Source of the DNA: a virus
Direction: 5' to 3' (one strand)
DNA length: 58,493 nucleotides
Virus record (IMG/VR): IMGVR_UViG_3300044695_005296
Span: 1-58,493 of that record
Shown: positions 7,687 to 17,100 of the stretch, in pieces
Numbering within the stretch: position 1 is the stretch's first letter
Layout: the number at the start of each line of letters is the position of its first letter
Translations under genes and position numbers: made by a program
Notes under the pieces: model-generated
Told to the model about the DNA's origin: nothing
Seen by the model: only the letters and a program-made list of their open reading frames with translations
Databases searched by the model: none

Positions 7687-8216
7687 CAGTTGAGGTTTCC
7701 GAACAAACACGAACCATTAACGTTACGCAGCAAAGTAATAGCGTTACTGCAACAACCAGCCCTGTTTCCGTATCGGTAAGTGCGCCAACACTAAGTATTA
7801 CCAGCGCCAGCGGCGGCACAGTGCAGGGCCTCCAGGGGCCCACTGGTCCGCAGGGTCCCACCGGGGCAACTGGACCAACTGGCTCAACCGGATCGACGGG
7901 CGCCACTGGCGCTACTGGCTCAACCGGCCCGCAAGGCCCGCAAGGCGTGCAGGGGCCAACTGGATCTACCGGAGCAACGGGCGCAACCGGGCCGCAAGGG
8001 GCGCAAGGCAGCGGCGCTTCCCACTCAACTTACGTCTTCACGCAGAACTCCGCCTCAGCGACGTGGACAATTACGCACAACTTGGCGTGTTTTCCATCAG
8101 TAGAAATTGTTGATAGCGCAGGAACGCTAGTCATTGGCGATATCTCGTACATAGATAATAATAGCCTGACTGTCAGCTTTGTTGCTGCGTTTGGCGGCAA
8201 AGCATATTTAAACTAG
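7683..8216 (+). CDS. Collagen-like tail fibre protein, 177 aa
   Basis: ATGA overlap with the previous gene. Residues ~45-110 are Gly-x-y triplets ([13 protein letters not shown] style) that would form a collagen-like triple helix. A Thr/Ser/Val-rich N-terminus precedes it, and a C-terminal beta domain follows, with [17 protein letters not shown] and NNSLTVSF. This last part resembles the C-terminus of the next fibre protein and probably folds as a trimeric tip that recognises the host. Phage collagen repeats are known in fibres as trimer-forming shafts. Confidence 0.8.
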   Translation: MTVEVSEQTRTINVTQQSNSVTATTSPVSVSVSAPTLSITSASGGTVQGLQGPTGPQGPTGATGPTGSTGSTGATGATGSTGPQGPQGVQGPTGSTGATGATGPQGAQGSGASHSTYVFTQNSASATWTITHNLACFPSVEIVDSAGTLVIGDISYIDNNSLTVSFVAAFGGKAYLN

Positions 8217-8225
8217 GAGAGAGAA

Positions 8226-9701
8226 ATGAAGTTTTTAGCCAATCTTGACCTTCAGAAGAATGAGCTGCAGAACGCGGCAATTCAGAACCTTGCTACTGAC
8301 CCAGCATCTCCTGTTCAGGGGCAGATTTATTACAACACTGTTTCTGACGCCATCAAGGTTTATGACGGGGCTGCGTGGGTCACGCTTGCAACCGGTGGTG
8401 GCACCGTTACCTCCGTAACTGCCTCCAGCCCGCTTGCCTCTTCCGGCGGAAACACGCCAAACATTACCATCCAAGACGGCACGACTAGCCAAAAGGGTGC
8501 TGTCCAGCTAGAAGATTCATACACCAGCACGTCGACAACCAAGGCCGCAACGCCTGCTGCGGTTAAGGCTGCGTACGACCTTGCCAACGGTAAGGCAAAC
8601 CCTTCAGATACCACCTTTGTTGGTACAACAAGCGTTGCGCTCAACCGCTCATCTGCAAACCTTGCGCTTACTGGAATCACCAGCGTTGCCATGCCGGGAA
8701 GCACTTCAGGGACAACAACCCTTCAGCCTTCTGCTACTGCTGGTACGACAACCGTAACGCTTCCTGCCGCAACCGGCACTGTAGCGCTGACCGCAAACAA
8801 GCTAAGCGACTTTGCCGCAACAAGCTCTGCTGAGCTTGCTGGTGTCATTTCCGATGAGACTGGTACTGGTGCATTGGTCTTTGCCAACACGCCAACCCTT
8901 GTCACGCCAAACATTGGCGCAGCAACTGGTACAAGCCTTGTGCTTTCTGGCGACCTGACGGTCAACGGAACGACCACAACGATCAACTCAACAGAAATCA
9001 CTATCGATGATAAGAACCTTGTTCTTGGAGCAGTTACGAGCCCAACGGATGCTGGCGCCGATGGCGGCGGTATTACCCTTAAGGGCGCTACGGACAAGAC
9101 CATCAACTGGGTTGATGCAACCGACGCCTGGACCCTTTCTGAGCATGTCAATATTGCCAATGGCAAAGTATACAGAATTAATGGGACGGAAGTACTTAGT
9201 GGCACTGCACTTGGTTCAGGGGTTGTTGGGTCAAGCCTTACCTCGGTTGGCACGATTGCCACCGGTGTGTGGAACGGCACCGCAATCGCTATTGCAAACG
9301 GTGGTACTGGCGCAACTGACGCTGGCGCTGCCCGCACGGCCCTCGGCCTTGCAATTGGCACGGACGTTCAGGCATACAACGCAACCCTCGCCGCAGTGGC
9401 TGGCGGAACATACAGCGGTGATGACAGCATCACGACCGTTGGCACGATCTCTGCTGGTACGTGGCAGGGCACTGCTATTGCCTCAACCTACGGTGGAGCG
9501 CTCCGCTACAACACCAGTGCTACTTGGACTGCTGGAGAGGCTAAGACGGTCACCCACAGCCTTGGGACGAAGGCAGTGGTCGTTTCCGTGTACGACTCTG
9601 GCGATGCTGCGGTGCTCTGTGACGTGGTAACGGCCACGACCAACACCCTGACCGTCACAATCAGCCTGGCCGGGACATACCGAGTCGTCGTTCTAGGGTA
9701 A
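8226..9701 (+). CDS. Tail fibre protein, 491 aa
   Basis: ATG at 8226 after AGGAGAGAG. Starts with a region common in phage fibres (NELQNAAIQNL, then GQIYYNTVSDAIKVYDG), continues with Ser/Thr/Gly/Ala-rich beta repeats (TGTTTIN-like, LVLGAV, KGATDKTINW), and ends with a tip module (TVTHSLGTKAVVVSVYDSG, NTLTVTI) that resembles the tip of the upstream collagen-like protein. No cysteine-rich or enzymatic motif seen. Likely a trimeric, receptor-binding or connecting fibre. Confidence 0.75.
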   Translation: MKFLANLDLQKNELQNAAIQNLATDPASPVQGQIYYNTVSDAIKVYDGAAWVTLATGGGTVTSVTASSPLASSGGNTPNITIQDGTTSQKGAVQLEDSYTSTSTTKAATPAAVKAAYDLANGKANPSDTTFVGTTSVALNRSSANLALTGITSVAMPGSTSGTTTLQPSATAGTTTVTLPAATGTVALTANKLSDFAATSSAELAGVISDETGTGALVFANTPTLVTPNIGAATGTSLVLSGDLTVNGTTTTINSTEITIDDKNLVLGAVTSPTDAGADGGGITLKGATDKTINWVDATDAWTLSEHVNIANGKVYRINGTEVLSGTALGSGVVGSSLTSVGTIATGVWNGTAIAIANGGTGATDAGAARTALGLAIGTDVQAYNATLAAVAGGTYSGDDSITTVGTISAGTWQGTAIASTYGGALRYNTSATWTAGEAKTVTHSLGTKAVVVSVYDSGDAAVLCDVVTATTNTLTVTISLAGTYRVVVLG

Positions 9702-9704
9702 GAT
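9699..9704 (+). promoter_or_regulatory. TAAGAT -10 box, leaderless start of fibre gene
   Basis: TAAGAT overlaps the stop of the preceding gene and lies six bases before the ATG at 9711. No ribosome-binding site precedes that ATG, matching the leaderless pattern seen elsewhere in this window. Confidence 0.4.
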
Positions 9705-9710
9705 ACCTCC

Positions 9711-10202
9711 ATGGTGAGAATTCTTAGCGACCTAACGCTTGACGCGGCAACAGACGACTTGACAGTTGACGGCACTATTACTTCTGCCGGATACATCAAG
9801 AGCGGCATGACTGCCCAACGCTATACCAACGGCGGATCTGCAGTCAGTACCACTAGCGTTGGCACTGATTACGTTGATATTTCCGGGCACACGGTAACGT
9901 TTACGCCAAACTATGTTGGTCAGCGGTGGCTGATTACCTTCACGGCGGCATCCCATACGAATACAAACACTGACCAATACATTATTTATCAAATCTTTAT
10001 TGACGGCGCCGCTTTTTTCTTTGTTCGAACAGTGAACATCGAAGGCACACTTAACTACACAACTAACGTTAGCGGAATGGATGTATACACATCTGTTGGC
10101 ACAAGCGCCGTTGTGTGCAAGGTCGGGGTTCGCATGCAGACAACCACGGGAGTTACTGTAAGCACATACTATGGCCGGCTCAACGCCGTACCGCTAACGT
10201 AA
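9711..10202 (+). CDS. Tail fibre or receptor-binding-type protein, 163 aa
   Basis: Begins with an LTLDAATDDLTVDGTI repeat-like segment similar in style to fibre N-termini, then a globular beta domain with SVGTDYVDISG, FTPNYVGQRWLITF, and a GTSAVVCKVGVRM strand pair, similar to TNF/C1q-like jelly-roll heads used by phage receptor-binding proteins. That fold assignment is inference. It lies between a fibre gene and a terminator and would be the last fibre gene of the group. Confidence 0.55.
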   Translation: MVRILSDLTLDAATDDLTVDGTITSAGYIKSGMTAQRYTNGGSAVSTTSVGTDYVDISGHTVTFTPNYVGQRWLITFTAASHTNTNTDQYIIYQIFIDGAAFFFVRTVNIEGTLNYTTNVSGMDVYTSVGTSAVVCKVGVRMQTTTGVTVSTYYGRLNAVPLT

Positions 10203-10211
10203 GGGGAAGCC

Positions 10212-10376
10212 ATGAGCGAAATTGTTTTTATCATGACTGCAATTTGCCGGACAGCTGAGTGTGAGGCGAGCGGCATCCCAAACGTGTATGAGCAAGAGGA
10301 TGGTATTGATTTTCTTGTGCATTGTGGGCAATGCCAACACATTATTGAAGACATTACGGCAACGCCTAAAGAATAA
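10212..10376 (+). CDS. Small Cys-containing protein, 54 aa
   Basis: ATG at 10212 preceded by AAGGGGAAG. The 54 residues include AICRTAECEASG and later HCGQCQH, giving two Cys pairs suited to a single zinc site. Ends just before a strong terminator, so it closes the fibre operon. Function unknown. Confidence 0.65.
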   Translation: MSEIVFIMTAICRTAECEASGIPNVYEQEDGIDFLVHCGQCQHIIEDITATPKE

Positions 10377-10401
10377 TACAAACATAATCTTTTTTTCGTA
10401 G

Positions 10402-10430
10402 ACGCAATTGCTAATGCAATTGCGTTTTTT
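10402..10430 (+). terminator. Rho-independent terminator
   Basis: Perfect 10-base stem ACGCAATTGC / GCAATTGCGT with a TAAT loop, followed by a run of T. It ends the fibre operon on the plus strand. Confidence 0.9.
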
Positions 10431-10471
10431 ATTTGAGATAATCAATGCGTCACCAAGGAGATGGAGGGCGC

Positions 10472-10657
10472 ATGACAAAATCACAATCAGAAATTATTTT
10501 GGATCGTCTTGATCGCATTCAGCGAGACATTGACGCGCTCAAAAACGAAATGGCTGAAACGAGGGGCGCTTTTCGACTTGCAAAGTTTGTCCTTGCCATT
10601 CTCGGACTTTCAGGAGTTGGCGGACTCATTACGTGGCTATCGGGGCAGGGACAATGA
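10472..10657 (+). CDS. XhlA-like small membrane protein, holin-class candidate, 61 aa
   Basis: ATG at 10472 after GGAGGG; an upstream in-frame start at 10445 lacks a site. The N-terminal 30 residues form an amphipathic coiled coil ([19 protein letters not shown]) and residues ~42-57 form one membrane helix ([18 protein letters not shown]). This arrangement resembles XhlA-type proteins that act with holins and endolysins. It overlaps the next gene by ATGA. The endolysin candidate is on the other strand, 2.7 kb away. Confidence 0.55.
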   Translation: MTKSQSEIILDRLDRIQRDIDALKNEMAETRGAFRLAKFVLAILGLSGVGGLITWLSGQGQ

Positions 10658-12189
10658 ATACTAGGTTTCTTACTATCCTTGCTTCTATTTGGCTTATTGC
10701 AGCCACGCTTGCGTACAGCGTCATTGCCTCGCCAGTTTCTGGCGCGCAAAGCAACTACGTAGACGCAACCAAAGACTTCTGGATTACCGTCCCCGAAGCT
10801 GGGTCGCTGCACCTTTGGACCGACCTGTGCGACGACAGCACCGCCCCTTGGTGCCCCGGCACGGTTGACTCCATGCTTTGGCTGTACGACAGCAACGGCA
10901 CTCTTCTCGCTGCCAACGACGACTCGTACACGGATCACACTGGCGGCTACTCTCTTGCCTCAACCATCATTATCACCGTAGACGCCGGCGAGTATCGTGT
11001 GCGCGCTGGGGTGTGCTGCGGCGATCCTACGGCAGACCGCTTCTACGGCAATCACTACTACCTCATTAGCAACTTTGACGCTGAGCTTGCTCCTGGAACG
11101 CCGTCTGCAACGTGGACGCCAACGCCTCAGCCAACTCCCACGCCCACACCAACTCCTACCCCGACACCAGAGCCAACGCCTACGCCTGTGCCAGACCCAT
11201 ACCTCAACGCCCCTACCGGCCTTATGGTCACCGTGTACACAGATGGCAACGTCTATCTGACGTGGAACGCCCCAGAGGCAAGCGGTACCGACGTTGAGCG
11301 ATACGGCGTGTTCTGGACCACTGGGGATTTTGCTGGTTGGGCTGCCGCCTCCAGCGAAACCAATATGGGCATTGCCAGCAACGTCTTCGTTATTACGGGC
11401 GGCGTTGACCAAACGTACACATTCTGGGTAAGGGCTGACAACGACACGCTTAGCGTGTATTCGCCTATCTCAGGCACGGTGTCCGTGTTTGTGCCAGCCC
11501 CGCCGCCACCAACCCCAAGCCCAACGCCTGAACCGACCCCTACGCCGACCCCAGAGCCCACACCTGAGCCGACCCCTTCTCCTACCCCAGAAACCCCAGC
11601 ACCAAGCCCTAGCGTGGCTCCTACGCCCACGCCAGAGCCTTCTGTAAGCCCGTCGCCGGTGCCAACACCGACGCCAACCCCGGAGGTAACAAATGAGCCG
11701 ACACCGGACCCGACTGCCACACCCGAGCCGACGCCCGAGCCAACAGAAACCCCTACGGAGTCTCCTGCCCCTTCTGTTGATCCCAGCCCTGTACCTACTG
11801 ACACACCTGGACCAATTGATCCGGGCGCTGCAGTAGAGGCTGTTACGGAAGCCGTAGGAGAGGCTGTCGCGGCAGTCGGAGAGGCAGTAAGCGCTGCTGT
11901 TGACACTGTTGCAAACCTTGGTAATGATATTACCGAAGAAGAAAAGGAAGAGGCCCGCACGGTTGTTGGGCCCGCAGTAATCATGACGACTATTGCACAG
12001 GCCGCAGTGTCAGCAGCTGCCGCAAAAAGTGCCACCAATTCTGGTGGTGGCTTTAGCGGTGGTGGTGGAGACGGCAAGAGCAAGGGTCGGGCGGGTGGTC
12101 GTCGCCAGGGGGGCGGCGGCGCAAAGCCGCAACAGGCTAAGGCGCAAGGAAAAACAGCCCAAATCGGGCAGAGGAGAGGTCTAAGATGA
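10654..12189 (+). CDS. Secreted PT-rich multi-domain surface protein, 511 aa
   Basis: ATG at 10654 overlaps the previous stop. Residues 1-32 look like a signal peptide ([16 protein letters not shown] then ASPVSGAQ). An N-terminal beta domain (~35-145) contains [14 protein letters not shown] and [13 protein letters not shown] and resembles the pre-peptidase C-terminal (PPC)-type sandwich. A proline-threonine linker, a fibronectin type III-like domain ([18 protein letters not shown]) and a much longer P-T-E-rich linker follow. The C-terminus has an Ala/Val-rich helix, then Gly/Lys/Arg-rich low-complexity sequence. It could be a host-displayed protein or a virion decoration. PT linkers are typical of exported proteins of several bacterial groups, so host origin is possible. 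Confidence 0.7.
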   Translation: MNTRFLTILASIWLIAATLAYSVIASPVSGAQSNYVDATKDFWITVPEAGSLHLWTDLCDDSTAPWCPGTVDSMLWLYDSNGTLLAANDDSYTDHTGGYSLASTIIITVDAGEYRVRAGVCCGDPTADRFYGNHYYLISNFDAELAPGTPSATWTPTPQPTPTPTPTPTPTPEPTPTPVPDPYLNAPTGLMVTVYTDGNVYLTWNAPEASGTDVERYGVFWTTGDFAGWAAASSETNMGIASNVFVITGGVDQTYTFWVRADNDTLSVYSPISGTVSVFVPAPPPPTPSPTPEPTPTPTPEPTPEPTPSPTPETPAPSPSVAPTPTPEPSVSPSPVPTPTPTPEVTNEPTPDPTATPEPTPEPTETPTESPAPSVDPSPVPTDTPGPIDPGAAVEAVTEAVGEAVAAVGEAVSAAVDTVANLGNDITEEEKEEARTVVGPAVIMTTIAQAAVSAAAAKSATNSGGGFSGGGGDGKSKGRAGGRRQGGGGAKPQQAKAQGKTAQIGQRRGLR

Positions 12190-12386
12190 GCAAGTGGAAG
12201 AGCCTGTTAGTGCAGGCAATTAACGACGTGGTAAGCCAGTCGTGGACCATCTTTGGTCTTCTGGTTGGTTGGATTGTTCTGCCAGACGGCGAGACGCGAA
12301 ACTTTGTAGGGGCAACCCTTGGAGTCCTAACGCTTGCCTGGGTAGTCACCATGCCGCTTCGTGTGTCCTTTGACGACGAAGAGTAG
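12186..12386 (+). CDS. Small two-helix membrane protein, holin-class candidate, 66 aa
   Basis: ATG at 12186 overlaps the previous TGA. Two hydrophobic stretches ([13 protein letters not shown] and [16 protein letters not shown]) separated by a short polar turn, with a charged C-terminus (FDDEE). Size and topology fit a class II holin or a small phage membrane protein. Its position after the secreted protein and coiled-coil membrane protein suggests a membrane-directed set of three genes. Confidence 0.5.
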   Translation: MSKWKSLLVQAINDVVSQSWTIFGLLVGWIVLPDGETRNFVGATLGVLTLAWVVTMPLRVSFDDEE

Positions 12387-12388
12387 TG

Positions 12389-12394
12389 TATAAT
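12389..12394 (+). promoter_or_regulatory. Consensus TATAAT box, leaderless promoter
   Basis: A perfect TATAAT ends six bases before the ATG at 12401, and no ribosome-binding site precedes that ATG. TTGACG at 12370-12375 is only 13 bases upstream, too close for an ideal -35. Confidence 0.6.
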
Positions 12395-12400
12395 CGCCCT

Positions 12401-12604
12401 ATGGCGACATATGATTACGCATGCAAAAAGTGCAAGGTTGTGGTGGAGATCGTTCACCCCATGTCCGATGACTCGGAACACCCCTGCCCGCGCTGCAAAA
12501 AGTCCATGCGCAAAATGATTTCTCTTAGCGGTGTTGTGTTCAAGGGAGAAGGTTGGTCCAAGATTGACCGCAGGGGCACAGGCACCGACATTTATCTTGA
12601 CTAA
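12401..12604 (+). CDS. FmdB-like zinc-ribbon protein, 67 aa
   Basis: The protein begins YDYACKKCK and continues to HPCPRCKKSMRKMIS, the two Cys-x2-Cys pairs of the FmdB regulatory-protein zinc ribbon, a family often found next to phage structural genes. The rest is short and basic (VVFKGEGWSK). Start chosen at ATG 12401 because TATAAT ends six bases upstream. Function in phages is not established. It ends 55 bases before a convergent gene, with a hairpin between. Confidence 0.75.
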   Translation: MATYDYACKKCKVVVEIVHPMSDDSEHPCPRCKKSMRKMISLSGVVFKGEGWSKIDRRGTGTDIYLD

Positions 12605-12611
12605 AGAGAAA

Positions 12612-12631
12612 CGCCCCGCACATGCGGGGCG
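12612..12631. terminator. GC hairpin between convergent genes
   Basis: CGCCCCGC and GCGGGGCG with a four-base loop, between genes ending at 12604 (+) and 12660 (-). No T-run follows on either side, so if it terminates it does so as a U-less hairpin in both directions. Confidence 0.5.
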
Positions 12632-12659
12632 CTCTCCGTATCAGCCGTCCTAGTTGGCG

Positions 12660-12869
12660 TTAACGCTTAAACCAGGACCCGACCTTCCCAAGAAGGGACT
12701 TCTTTTCAGCCTTTGGGGCCACAACGGCCTTCTTGGCAGGAGCCTTCTTCACCGGCTTTGCAGCTGCCTTAACGGCAGGCTTCGCAGCTGGCTTAGCAGC
12801 AACCTTCGCAGCAGGCTTTGCAGCCGGCTTAACTGGGGCCTTTGGGGCCACCTTGTTATTCTTGACCAT
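12660..12869 (-). CDS. Lys/Ala/Pro-repeat basic protein, 69 aa
   Basis: ATG at 12869 with AAGGAGG upstream. Residues ~8-50 are repeats of PAAK/PVK type (KPAAKPAAKVAAKPAAK style), similar to histone H1-like and AlgP-type C-terminal tails; the end is KSLLGKVGSWFKR, a possible amphipathic membrane- or DNA-contacting helix. Likely role: compaction of DNA, either phage DNA or host nucleoid, or capsid cargo; inference. It is the last gene of the minus-strand lysis group and has its own promoter candidate. Confidence 0.7.
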   Translation of the reverse strand: MVKNNKVAPKAPVKPAAKPAAKVAAKPAAKPAVKAAAKPVKKAPAKKAVVAPKAEKKSLLGKVGSWFKR

Positions 12870-12909
12870 TACTGGCCTCCTTGTACTTGCGGCTTTCTGC
12901 CGTAAGACA

Positions 12910-12918
12910 ACTATACCA
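12910..12918 (-). promoter_or_regulatory. Extended -10 promoter (TGG-TATAGT)
   Basis: Minus strand TGG-TATAGT in the gap after the holin candidate. Predicted start of RNA is ~7 bases downstream, leaving a ~35-base leader with AAGGAGG before the repeat-protein gene at 12869. No clear -35. Confidence 0.5.
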
Positions 12919-12920
12919 CA

Positions 12921-13301
12921 TTACTTTGCGGCTTCGTCGTCCCACGTCTCGCCGGCAAGGCTGCCAGCAAGCTCGTCGGCAATGCCGTCGCCGTCAGTGT
13001 CAATGGCCGAGCCCTGGATGTGCGCGGTGCTTGCTGCCTCTTCGCGGGCAACCTTCACCTTTCCGACGCCAAACTTCGTGTCCTCTGGGTTGAGGGCTCG
13101 GACGATTACCTGGAGGGTTGCCGCAATGGCACCCGAGGCAACAGTTCGGAAGTCGTCGTTGCTCATGTCAAGGATTGGGGCGCCGGTGGCAAGCATTACT
13201 GCAATACCGGTGGCCAGTCCGACGCGGAACGCTTCAAGAAGCGCTTCGTCTACACCCGTGTTGTCAAGAATCCACTTAATCTTTGTGCCAATTGCGCTCA
13301 T
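12921..13301 (-). CDS. Holin candidate with Ca-binding-like tail, 126 aa
   Basis: ATG at 13301 preceded by AGGAGG; the longer reading from 13352 is not supported. Residues ~18-40 (LLEAFRVGLATGIAVMLATG) and ~55-72 (ASGAIAATLQVIVRAL) could be membrane helices. The C-terminus has a DTDGDGIADEL motif, the aspartate-rich calcium-binding loop of thrombospondin type 3 or dockerin-like repeats. Fourteen bases separate it from the endolysin candidate upstream, so the two form a lysis pair. Confidence 0.55.
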   Translation of the reverse strand: MSAIGTKIKWILDNTGVDEALLEAFRVGLATGIAVMLATGAPILDMSNDDFRTVASGAIAATLQVIVRALNPEDTKFGVGKVKVAREEAASTAHIQGSAIDTDGDGIADELAGSLAGETWDDEAAK

Positions 13302-13315
13302 AATGAACCTCCTAA

Positions 13316-14053
13316 TTACTTCTTGATGCCAGTGCCGCCGCAGGCTGGGCAAGGAACCGGCTTAACCGGAACTGGCGCAGGCGCTGGGGCTGGTGCTGGA
13401 GTTGGTACTGGCGCAGCAGCCACAACGGTGCCCGCCTCAATGATGATGGTGTGCTTGAATGCTGGGGCAACGTGCTTCTTTGAGAGGCGCTTGCTGTCGC
13501 AAAGCTTCAGCAGGGTCTCCTCGCTGATTCGCACGCCGAACTGCTCCTTGCCCTTGCCGGATCGCGTTGGGCATGCCCACTGCCATCCGAGCTCTGGGTC
13601 CCACACTGCGGCAGTCATGTGACCGTAGGTTCGGTTAGGCTGCTTCTGCTTAACCCACCACCAACGCTGCCACTTTGCATGCCACTCGGACACTTCAAGG
13701 TCCTTTGGGTAGCCAAATGGCTGCTCCACCCAGACGCCAATTGCAGCGCCCTTCTTGGCGCTAGTAATGACGTCGTTCCAGTCCTTGGCCCAGCGCGCCT
13801 TAGCGCCAAGCACCCGGGCGGTCTTAATAAGGTCGCCAAGGCTTGAACCGTTGTCGGACACGCCCTGCTTCTCAACAAATCCAGTAGCCTTTGCCTTGGC
13901 GGCAATGCCATCCCCTGCGGAAAAGTCTCCGCCTGGGGCGTACTTGTTCACCCAAGAAACGCATGCTGCTATAGACGATGGACCGCAGTCATCAAGAATG
14001 CCGCCCTTCTCCTCGTGGTCAAGCTGTGACTTAACCCTAAACTGAACTCCCAT
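13316..14053 (-). CDS. C39-like cysteine peptidase, endolysin candidate, 245 aa
   Basis: ATG at 14053 follows GGAGG. Cys23 in DDCGPSS starts a helix, as in C39-type papain-like folds, with His145 in YGHMTAAVWD and Asp152 as likely triad members. A Trp-rich middle segment (KWQRWWWVK) may contact the substrate. The C-terminus is a Pro-Ala-rich linker (VPTPAPAPAPAP style) that ends in CPACGGTG, a short zinc-knuckle-like tail. Its position before a holin candidate and after fibre genes supports cell-wall lysis by peptide bridge cleavage. No muramidase or amidase domain was seen in the window, so this is the best endolysin candidate. Confidence 0.6.
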   Translation of the reverse strand: MGVQFRVKSQLDHEEKGGILDDCGPSSIAACVSWVNKYAPGGDFSAGDGIAAKAKATGFVEKQGVSDNGSSLGDLIKTARVLGAKARWAKDWNDVITSAKKGAAIGVWVEQPFGYPKDLEVSEWHAKWQRWWWVKQKQPNRTYGHMTAAVWDPELGWQWACPTRSGKGKEQFGVRISEETLLKLCDSKRLSKKHVAPAFKHTIIIEAGTVVAAAPVPTPAPAPAPAPVPVKPVPCPACGGTGIKK

Positions 14054-14115
14054 AAGAACCTCCATACTGAATTGCCCTCTCGTGGGCTTACAGTATTTTA
14101 CCTGGAGGTAGTTAT

Positions 14116-17100
14116 TTATTCACGCCCTTCGAGTTCTGCGAGCCTGGCTTCTAAATCGTTGATCCGGTGTAGTAGCGCGGCAATGATGACGCGTTCGTCG
14201 TATCCGTCTGGCAAGCCTTCGCCGTCATAGGTCACGGCGCAGCCAAGCCCCGCCTCTGCAATCTCTTCAGCAATAAGTCCAAGCGTATGCTTGCCGCTCG
14301 GCACCACATTGCCCTCAGCATCTTTCTCCAAGGCTTCGTAGTGGACTGCTCGCAGGTTTTTTGCTGCAGCCAGCACTGCATCATCAGCCTCAACGATGTT
14401 GGTCTTGGCGCGGCGCGTTGATGAGTCGCGGCGCAAAGCGTATTCGCCATCGCCAAGGAGAACCCAACGTGCGCTGTTGGTCGTCAGGGTAGTAGTGTTT
14501 GGGATTGCAGTAAGTTCACCGTTACCGGTGACCGGAACGGTAACGTCGGGTCCGTATAGATAAATGTCGCCACCGCCAGATGCATTGAGTGCTGTGCCTG
14601 AAGTGCTGGCCGTGAACGCTGCTGCGCTAACGCTTGAAGTAGCGGTGATTGCGCCTGTTACATCTAGGGAGTCATTGAGGTCAAAGTTGCCGTCGTGGTC
14701 TAGCCGGAAAGATCCCTGACCACCCGGGAAGAATGTGTCGGCCACAAGCGCCGTGTACGCTGAGCCGTCGGTGTTTTTAATTGCAATGCTGTCGTTTCCC
14801 GCAGTAGCAGAAAACGCGCGAATAGATCCGCCGTTGCCGCCCTTGAAAATGATAGCACCTAGTGCACTTGTGTCGGATACCCCTATCTCAAAGTCGCCCG
14901 ATGTGGCAATATCGTCTTTTCCGCTTCTTGAAAATAGGTTTGCGCCGCCGGTGTAGGCGGGGCTGGTAAGCGGTGTGGTAAAGACGATTTCCCCATCTTT
15001 TGGTTTTGGCGTCCCTCCCCCGGTAACCGCTGGGTCGCCGCCAATGTTTTCAAAGTTAGAACCTAGAGCAATGGAGCCAACGCCAATCATTCCTGGGCTG
15101 AGGGTTGCTGCGATTGCATCGGCAATAAACACGCCACCGGGGGCCACAAGGGTCAATGTTTTGTAGCCACGCACCGTTGCGGAGGAAAGTGTCGCCGTGC
15201 CCATTGCATACGGTGCGGTAAAAGTAAATGTTGTTGCACTGACAGTTTTTACGCGAACTGCTTCACTTTGACTGTCTGTGCTAGTCCAGTTTGTTCCAGA
15301 AACACCGTGGAACGATACGTATTGACCGACACCAATGTCGTGGCCGGATTCAATTGTAACGGTAATAGTCGCGCCAACAGTAGAAGAGGGGCCATCTCCA
15401 GTAATATCGCTAATTGTCCAAGAAGAATACGTAGATGCGGCCATTGATGCGGCGTCGTGATCAGACCAAACCGTAAGAAGCGAACCGCCGACGTTTGTTG
15501 TGCCAACGGCGTTTGGCTTTAGGTTTATAGATCCGACTTGCGATGCGCCAACAGCGGCAACGTTTGAGTTGCTGAGGGTCACATCTGAGGCAGTGACGGA
15601 GCCGGTATTGCTAACAATAAAATTTGTTGATGTAATTGCTGCGGCACTAAGGCCGCTTAGAGTTAGGGTATTAGTTTGAATTTTATCAGCAGAGACAGTA
15701 GCAATTTTTGCGTTAGTGACTACCCCTGACCCGAGAACGTCGGATACGGTAATGGCGTCAATGGCGCTAATGCTTCCAATTCCTGTCAGGCTGAAAGAAC
15801 GAGCGGTAATGTTTCCAGCTTTGTCTACCACAAAGTTTGCCGTAGCGGCGTTTGAGTCGCCTGCCCAGAAACGATAGTTAGCATCCGCGCCGCTCATCAC
15901 CGCCACGTTGTTGCCAGAGCCAACGCTTACATAGCCAGAGCTATCCGCGACGATGTTTGTAGCCGTTAGGGCAGTTGCCCCAATAGTGAAGCCGCCAATG
16001 CGGCCACTTGCCGCCGTAACAGTGCCAGTAAAGGAACCGCTGGTAGCGGTAACTGCCCCCGTAATAGTGGCGTTAGTCGCCACAAGATTGCCGTCAAGGT
16101 CAACAGAGAACTCTGCGGAGGCCGGTGTAGCATTGCCTGCCCAGATACCCTGGAACGTTGGTGAAGTAGCGTCTGGGTAGTTGCCAACGCGCACAACCTG
16201 GTTTGCATTGATGTCCCCGCCCACGGTAATCTCGTCCGCCGTGACCGTGCCGATGTCAATGAACGATCCGCCAGCAGTTACGCCCAGCAAAACGGTGCCG
16301 TCTGACTTACGGATAACAATGCTGTCGTTGAGCACCTGGAAGACTGGCTCTCCGCCATCCTGGGTCTTGGCCGTGCGGATGTTTAATGAGGCAGAGGTCA
16401 GGTCGCCGTTTGACGTGACGGAGTATGCCTTGCGCACGCGGATTGCCACAGGGGCGTCAATGGACGGAAGCGACTCGGAGGAGATGACCGCACCAAAGTC
16501 AAGGTTAAAGCGGTGGCGGAAGTAAAACTCTCTTGTTGAGGGAACGCTCACGACATACCAGACGCCAGAATAAACTGGACCGCATGATGCAAGCTCAACG
16601 TAATCGCCAATGACAAAGTCATGGTCAGTTACGGTTGTAACAAATACGGAGTAGATTCCCGCTGGGTTTGGGCCAGAGATGCGCTGCGCATCTATGGAGA
16701 GAACCTGATTGGCCTTAGACATTGTTGGGATGTATTGCTGGCTCTTTGCGACTAGGCCGGATTCCAGCGTGCTCTTACTCGTGTTGGTCACCGTGTAGGT
16801 AACGCCGGTGCCTACGGTGTCAACCGCAACAATCTCCGCGTAGCCAAGAGGACCGTCGTGCTGGTCAATGATGCCGACGTTAGCGTTCTGGCCCGTAGGG
16901 CGAGTGAGTTCGTTTGGGTCGCCAAAGTAGGCGCCAGTAACGCGAACGTAATCGCCGACCTCAAACATTGCACTTGCCCCAACGGTAGCGGTGGTAGTGC
17001 CAGACTCATACGTACCCCAGGAAGCAAACTCGGCGTAGACGGTGTTCTCGGACACCGTAGACCAGTCTTGCAGGTAAACATAGCCGCCAGTAAAGCCCTG

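Noticed and set aside
7827-8012. CRISPR-like or satellite repeats
   Set aside because: The repeats are codon-level Gly-x-y collagen triplets in frame, not spaced direct repeats.
8723-9361. Minus-strand ORF of 212 aa in the fibre gene
   Set aside because: Val/Pro/Ala-rich shadow of repeated Gly/Thr codons; the plus-strand fibre gene is clear.
11253-12083. Minus-strand ORF of 276 aa, Gly/Ser/Val-rich
   Set aside because: Mirror of the Pro-Thr codon repeats in the secreted protein; no start signal.
12733-13326. Plus-strand ORF of 197 aa with hydrophobic repeats
   Set aside because: Shadow of the Lys/Ala/Pro-repeat gene and holin candidate on the minus strand, both of which have AGGAGG sites.
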